Assembly (NCBI RefSeq): GCF_005925345.1
Contig: NZ_SSHJ01000021.1
Location: 1 to 64,000 of the forward strand
Source of the DNA: Pedobacter ureilyticus
GTDB lineage: Bacteria > Bacteroidota > Bacteroidia > Sphingobacteriales > Sphingobacteriaceae
Direction of reading: 5' to 3'
DNA length: 64,000 nt
Under the pieces are notes generated by a model. The model made no database searches. It was given only the letters and a program-made list of their open reading frames with translations, and was not told the origin of the DNA. Shown here piece by piece: positions 61,580-64,000 of the stretch. How positions within the stretch are numbered: the stretch's first letter is position 1; each line of letters begins with the position of its first letter. Both the position numbers and the translations under genes were made by a program.

Positions 61580-62470
61580 CTATCGCTTTTTATAAATAAA
61601 TACCATTGGATAATGATCTGAAGCGTAATCGGTAAACTCGTCCTTTACCATGTACGACTTAGTAAAATCGTTCGAGAGTGCTTTATTGGCGAAAATGTAA
61701 TCTATCCGGGTGTAGTTATTATGTGTTCTTAACTTGGTGGGGGCACTTTTTTCGTAACCTGTTCTAAACATTTTCCAAGTATCGTAAAAGCCATTATCCA
61801 ATAAAGTTTGTATCACAGCATAATCTATTTTTCCGTTGTTCAAGATTTTGGTCCCAGGATTATTGATTTCACTTTGTGCCACCAAATTCATTTTAGCGGT
61901 ATTGTCGTAATCTTTAGCGTCTTGAGGCGACATGTTATTGAAATCGCCCATCATCAATATTTTCTCGTTATTACTGATTTTGTTTACACGCTCCATAATA
62001 ATGGCTATTTCCTGCTGTCGCTTTTCATAAGTGGCTGCATTTAGGTGTATCACAAAAAAATGATAGCTTAGAATTTGAGCCTCGATGAGGTGCAAATCTG
62101 AAGGTACAGTTTTGATATTTGTGATAGGAAAACGCGATACCAAAGCTACTGGCAAACCCGACTCGTGAAACATCACTGTATAGGGATATCCCATTTCGGC
62201 AGCAAAGGTTTTCAGGCTTTCTTTCGTAAAATATTTCATTTCCTGAAAAGCAATTACGTCTGCATTTAAAGTATCAGCCCATTTTTTGAATTTGCTGATA
62301 GTCGCTTCATCACCTCTAAATCCTTCGTAAATATTATATGAAAGCACTTTTATAGCCTCTACTTGGGTCGTAGTTTCTTCCTTTTTCTTGCAAGAAATTA
62401 CATGGAGCGTTACCAATAAAAAACAAGCCGCCTTAACGAGAAAGTTTTTCGTTAATTGTTGTCCCACCAT
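61580..62470 (-). CDS. EEP-family lipoprotein
   Basis: A 296-residue lipoprotein (lipobox HVISC at about 23-27, KKKEE). It is a single EEP domain: VLSYNIYEGFRGD, VIAFQEMKYF, MMGDFNNMSPQD, RIDYIFANK and YASDHYPM. All metal-binding and catalytic residues are in place, and the whole domain is colinear with the EEP half of the downstream fusion protein (NGKIDY...TQLGY-like spacing and KSAPTKLRTHNNYTRIDY). It overlaps the end of susD by 19 bp. Substrate unknown; DNase, phosphatase and sphingomyelinase relatives share the fold. Confidence 0.9.
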   Translation of the reverse strand: MVGQQLTKNFLVKAACFLLVTLHVISCKKKEETTTQVEAIKVLSYNIYEGFRGDEATISKFKKWADTLNADVIAFQEMKYFTKESLKTFAAEMGYPYTVMFHESGLPVALVSRFPITNIKTVPSDLHLIEAQILSYHFFVIHLNAATYEKRQQEIAIIMERVNKISNNEKILMMGDFNNMSPQDAKDYDNTAKMNLVAQSEINNPGTKILNNGKIDYAVIQTLLDNGFYDTWKMFRTGYEKSAPTKLRTHNNYTRIDYIFANKALSNDFTKSYMVKDEFTDYASDHYPMVFIYKKR

Positions 62471-63906
62471 ACTTTTGTTTTTAAGTTATCGCCACCAATT
62501 CTTGCTGCTACTTCTCTATAATTTTCTTTGTTGGTTGCTTTAACAATGAGTGGATATTCTAATCTTCGAGGTAAAATTCCATCATTAGCTACCGCTGGGC
62601 CAATCGGCAAATTCGGATACCCCGTACGTCGGTAATCATTCCATGCTTCGAAACCTGAAAAGAAAAGTGCGATGTATTTTTGATTAATTAAACGCTCCAT
62701 GGTATTGTTAAACTTCACGGTACTTCTTGCCAAATAGGTTGCTCCTGCACCACCATCCCAGGTGCAATTCCATTGTCTCCATGAAGCCTCAATACCTTTA
62801 TTATAGTACGCTTCTGCATTAGCGTTAATCCATCCTTTTAAAGCCGCTTCCGAAAGGTTAAACATTACTTCTGAATAGGTTAGCAATGGATATGGATAAT
62901 TTTGCAGTTGTAAAGTGGTAGCATAAGTAGAAGCTCCAACACCTCCATTTACCGCAAACTCAGCCGCCTGCGTTTGCGAATATCCGCTAGGAATACCATT
63001 GTAACCTCCATCTCTATTTTTAGTGGCGTACCTAAATCTTCTACCGTCAACTGTAGTATTCATTAAATCCATTAAGGGCTTGCCCAAACGTCTGTTGCCG
63101 CTAAACTCCGCATCCCTCCAAGTAGAAAATGTATTAATGAACGGACTGATACCCGTATTTTTCATCATTGCTTCATCTACATTGCTTTCGAATAATGGAT
63201 ATTTTGTAGGATTATTGAACATTTCTGCGATTTCTGCACTGCTGTTCATCTCTGGTCTATCAGACAACCTCAACAGTAAACGTAGTCTTAATGCATTTGA
63301 GAATTTCTTCCACTTAATCACATCATTATTGTAAATCAGATCTGTACCATCAAATGCCAAGTTTTCCTTAAACAAATCATTAGCTCTTTTTAAATCGGCG
63401 AGTAAACTTTCGTAAACGCTCTTCTGTGTATCAAATTTTGGATACAACAACTCTTCGTCGCCTTTAAAAGCTTCTGTGTATGGAATATCTCCAAACATAT
63501 CTGTAAGGTTTGATACCAACCAAGCTTTCATTACCAATGCTGCCCCCATGTTGTTCACATCCTTTATCTTCTCGGCCAAATGATACATTTCATGCATATC
63601 GTTAGCTCTTCTGTAAAGGTTGGTCCACAAATAATCGGGTTCATTTTCTCTAAATACATATCTGGCAAAATCATTTAAAGTACCTGTTTCTACAGTGTAT
63701 TGCATTAATTCGTTATGAATACGGTGAGCCCGTAGGGTAATGGCCCAATGTCCATAATACTGAGCTGGTGCCAATAAAGTTCCTGGAGCCACACTTTCTA
63801 AACGATTGGGATCATTGTTAAGGTTATCAAAGTCTTTGGAACAAGAAACCAAAATGCCAATAACTAACATTGTCATGATCAGCTTCATTTTGCTAATAGT
63901 TTTCAT
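62452..63906 (-). CDS. SusD/RagB-type nutrient-binding outer membrane lipoprotein
   Basis: A 484-residue SusD-like protein (SusD/RagB superfamily, SusD-like_2 type). The signal ends with the lipobox LVSC (about 19-22), then SKDFDNLNNDPNRLESV, the usual start of this subgroup. The helical TPR-type core contains PAQYYGHW, LVSNLTDMFGDIPYTEAF and AALKGWI, and the C-terminus FFSGFEAWNDYRRTGYPNL is typical. It binds the imported compound at the cell surface for the partner SusC channel, encoded 11 bp upstream. Confidence 0.94.
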   Translation of the reverse strand: MKTISKMKLIMTMLVIGILVSCSKDFDNLNNDPNRLESVAPGTLLAPAQYYGHWAITLRAHRIHNELMQYTVETGTLNDFARYVFRENEPDYLWTNLYRRANDMHEMYHLAEKIKDVNNMGAALVMKAWLVSNLTDMFGDIPYTEAFKGDEELLYPKFDTQKSVYESLLADLKRANDLFKENLAFDGTDLIYNNDVIKWKKFSNALRLRLLLRLSDRPEMNSSAEIAEMFNNPTKYPLFESNVDEAMMKNTGISPFINTFSTWRDAEFSGNRRLGKPLMDLMNTTVDGRRFRYATKNRDGGYNGIPSGYSQTQAAEFAVNGGVGASTYATTLQLQNYPYPLLTYSEVMFNLSEAALKGWINANAEAYYNKGIEASWRQWNCTWDGGAGATYLARSTVKFNNTMERLINQKYIALFFSGFEAWNDYRRTGYPNLPIGPAVANDGILPRRLEYPLIVKATNKENYREVAARIGGDNLKTKVWWDNN

Positions 63907-63917
63907 ACGATGATATT

Positions 63918-64000
63918 TTAAAAAGTTACTTTAAGAACTGCTCCCATACTCCTAGTAGATGGGAACTGTGCTGTTTCAAAACCTGGTTCTATTCTATTTC
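63918..64000 (-). CDS. SusC/RagA-type TonB-dependent receptor, C-terminal end only
   Basis: The last 26 codons of a leftward gene before TAA, entering from the right edge. The peptide FPSTRSMGAVLKVTF is the terminal beta-strand of SusC-type porins, which end in an aromatic residue (here Phe). The rest lies outside the window. Together with the SusD gene 11 bp downstream it makes the usual SusCD pair. Confidence 0.85.
   Translation of the reverse strand, partial: NRIEPGFETAQFPSTRSMGAVLKVTF

Overview
The window looks like a chromosomal piece of a Bacteroidota bacterium of the Sphingobacteriaceae (Pedobacter-like). The DNA is AT-rich. Several intergenic regions carry the Bacteroidota promoter signature TTTG-N19-TAnnTTTG or its -7 half. 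The right end has a SusC/SusD pair with secreted lipoproteins and a type IX secretion (T9SS) sorting tail. The housekeeping proteins read as Bacteroidota versions. I see no tRNA, rRNA, CRISPR array, transposase or phage gene. The genus is inference.

Left part (1-12.4 kb): three tandem promoters point left off the edge, probably into an rRNA operon whose 16S gene is outside the window. A gene-poor stretch with a possible structured RNA element follows. Next come a CoA-binding protein, an FAD oxidoreductase, a LemA-TPM-TPM membrane set, a Nudix hydrolase, dnaA with a candidate origin region, a B12-domain-less acyl-CoA mutase, an A-type Fe-S carrier and a MacB-like permease.

Surface polysaccharide region (12.4-26.4 kb): a CpsB/YwqE-type tyrosine phosphatase, then the nucleotide-sugar genes galE-uxs-ugd (UDP-Gal, UDP-Xyl, UDP-GlcA), then nine transferase-type genes in mixed orientations, including a Stealth phosphotransferase and a GT92-like enzyme. 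No flippase, polymerase or initiating transferase is present, so the pathway is completed elsewhere.

Housekeeping region (26.4-54.5 kb): hemH, ispH, a self-inhibited Fic protein, a PyrR-like phosphoribosyltransferase, rlmD, a copper ATPase with a small copper-binding protein, cysS, two tandem rhomboid proteases, mutL, YceI, recJ, lptB and a GH3-family protein. Two items stand out. One is a GDPD-family protein in which all four expected active-site positions are substituted. The other is a DUF559 nuclease gene bounded by about 30-bp terminal inverted repeats.

Right end (54.5-64 kb): a leftward locus of SusC, SusD, two endonuclease/exonuclease/phosphatase (EEP) enzymes, an SGNH esterase, two further secreted proteins and an organophosphate:phosphate antiporter-type transporter. 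Three of the secreted proteins share a domain of about 260 residues that I do not recognise, each joined to a different module. No glycoside hydrolase is visible. The combination suggests uptake of a phosphodiester- or ester-containing substrate; this is the best candidate for an undescribed system here.
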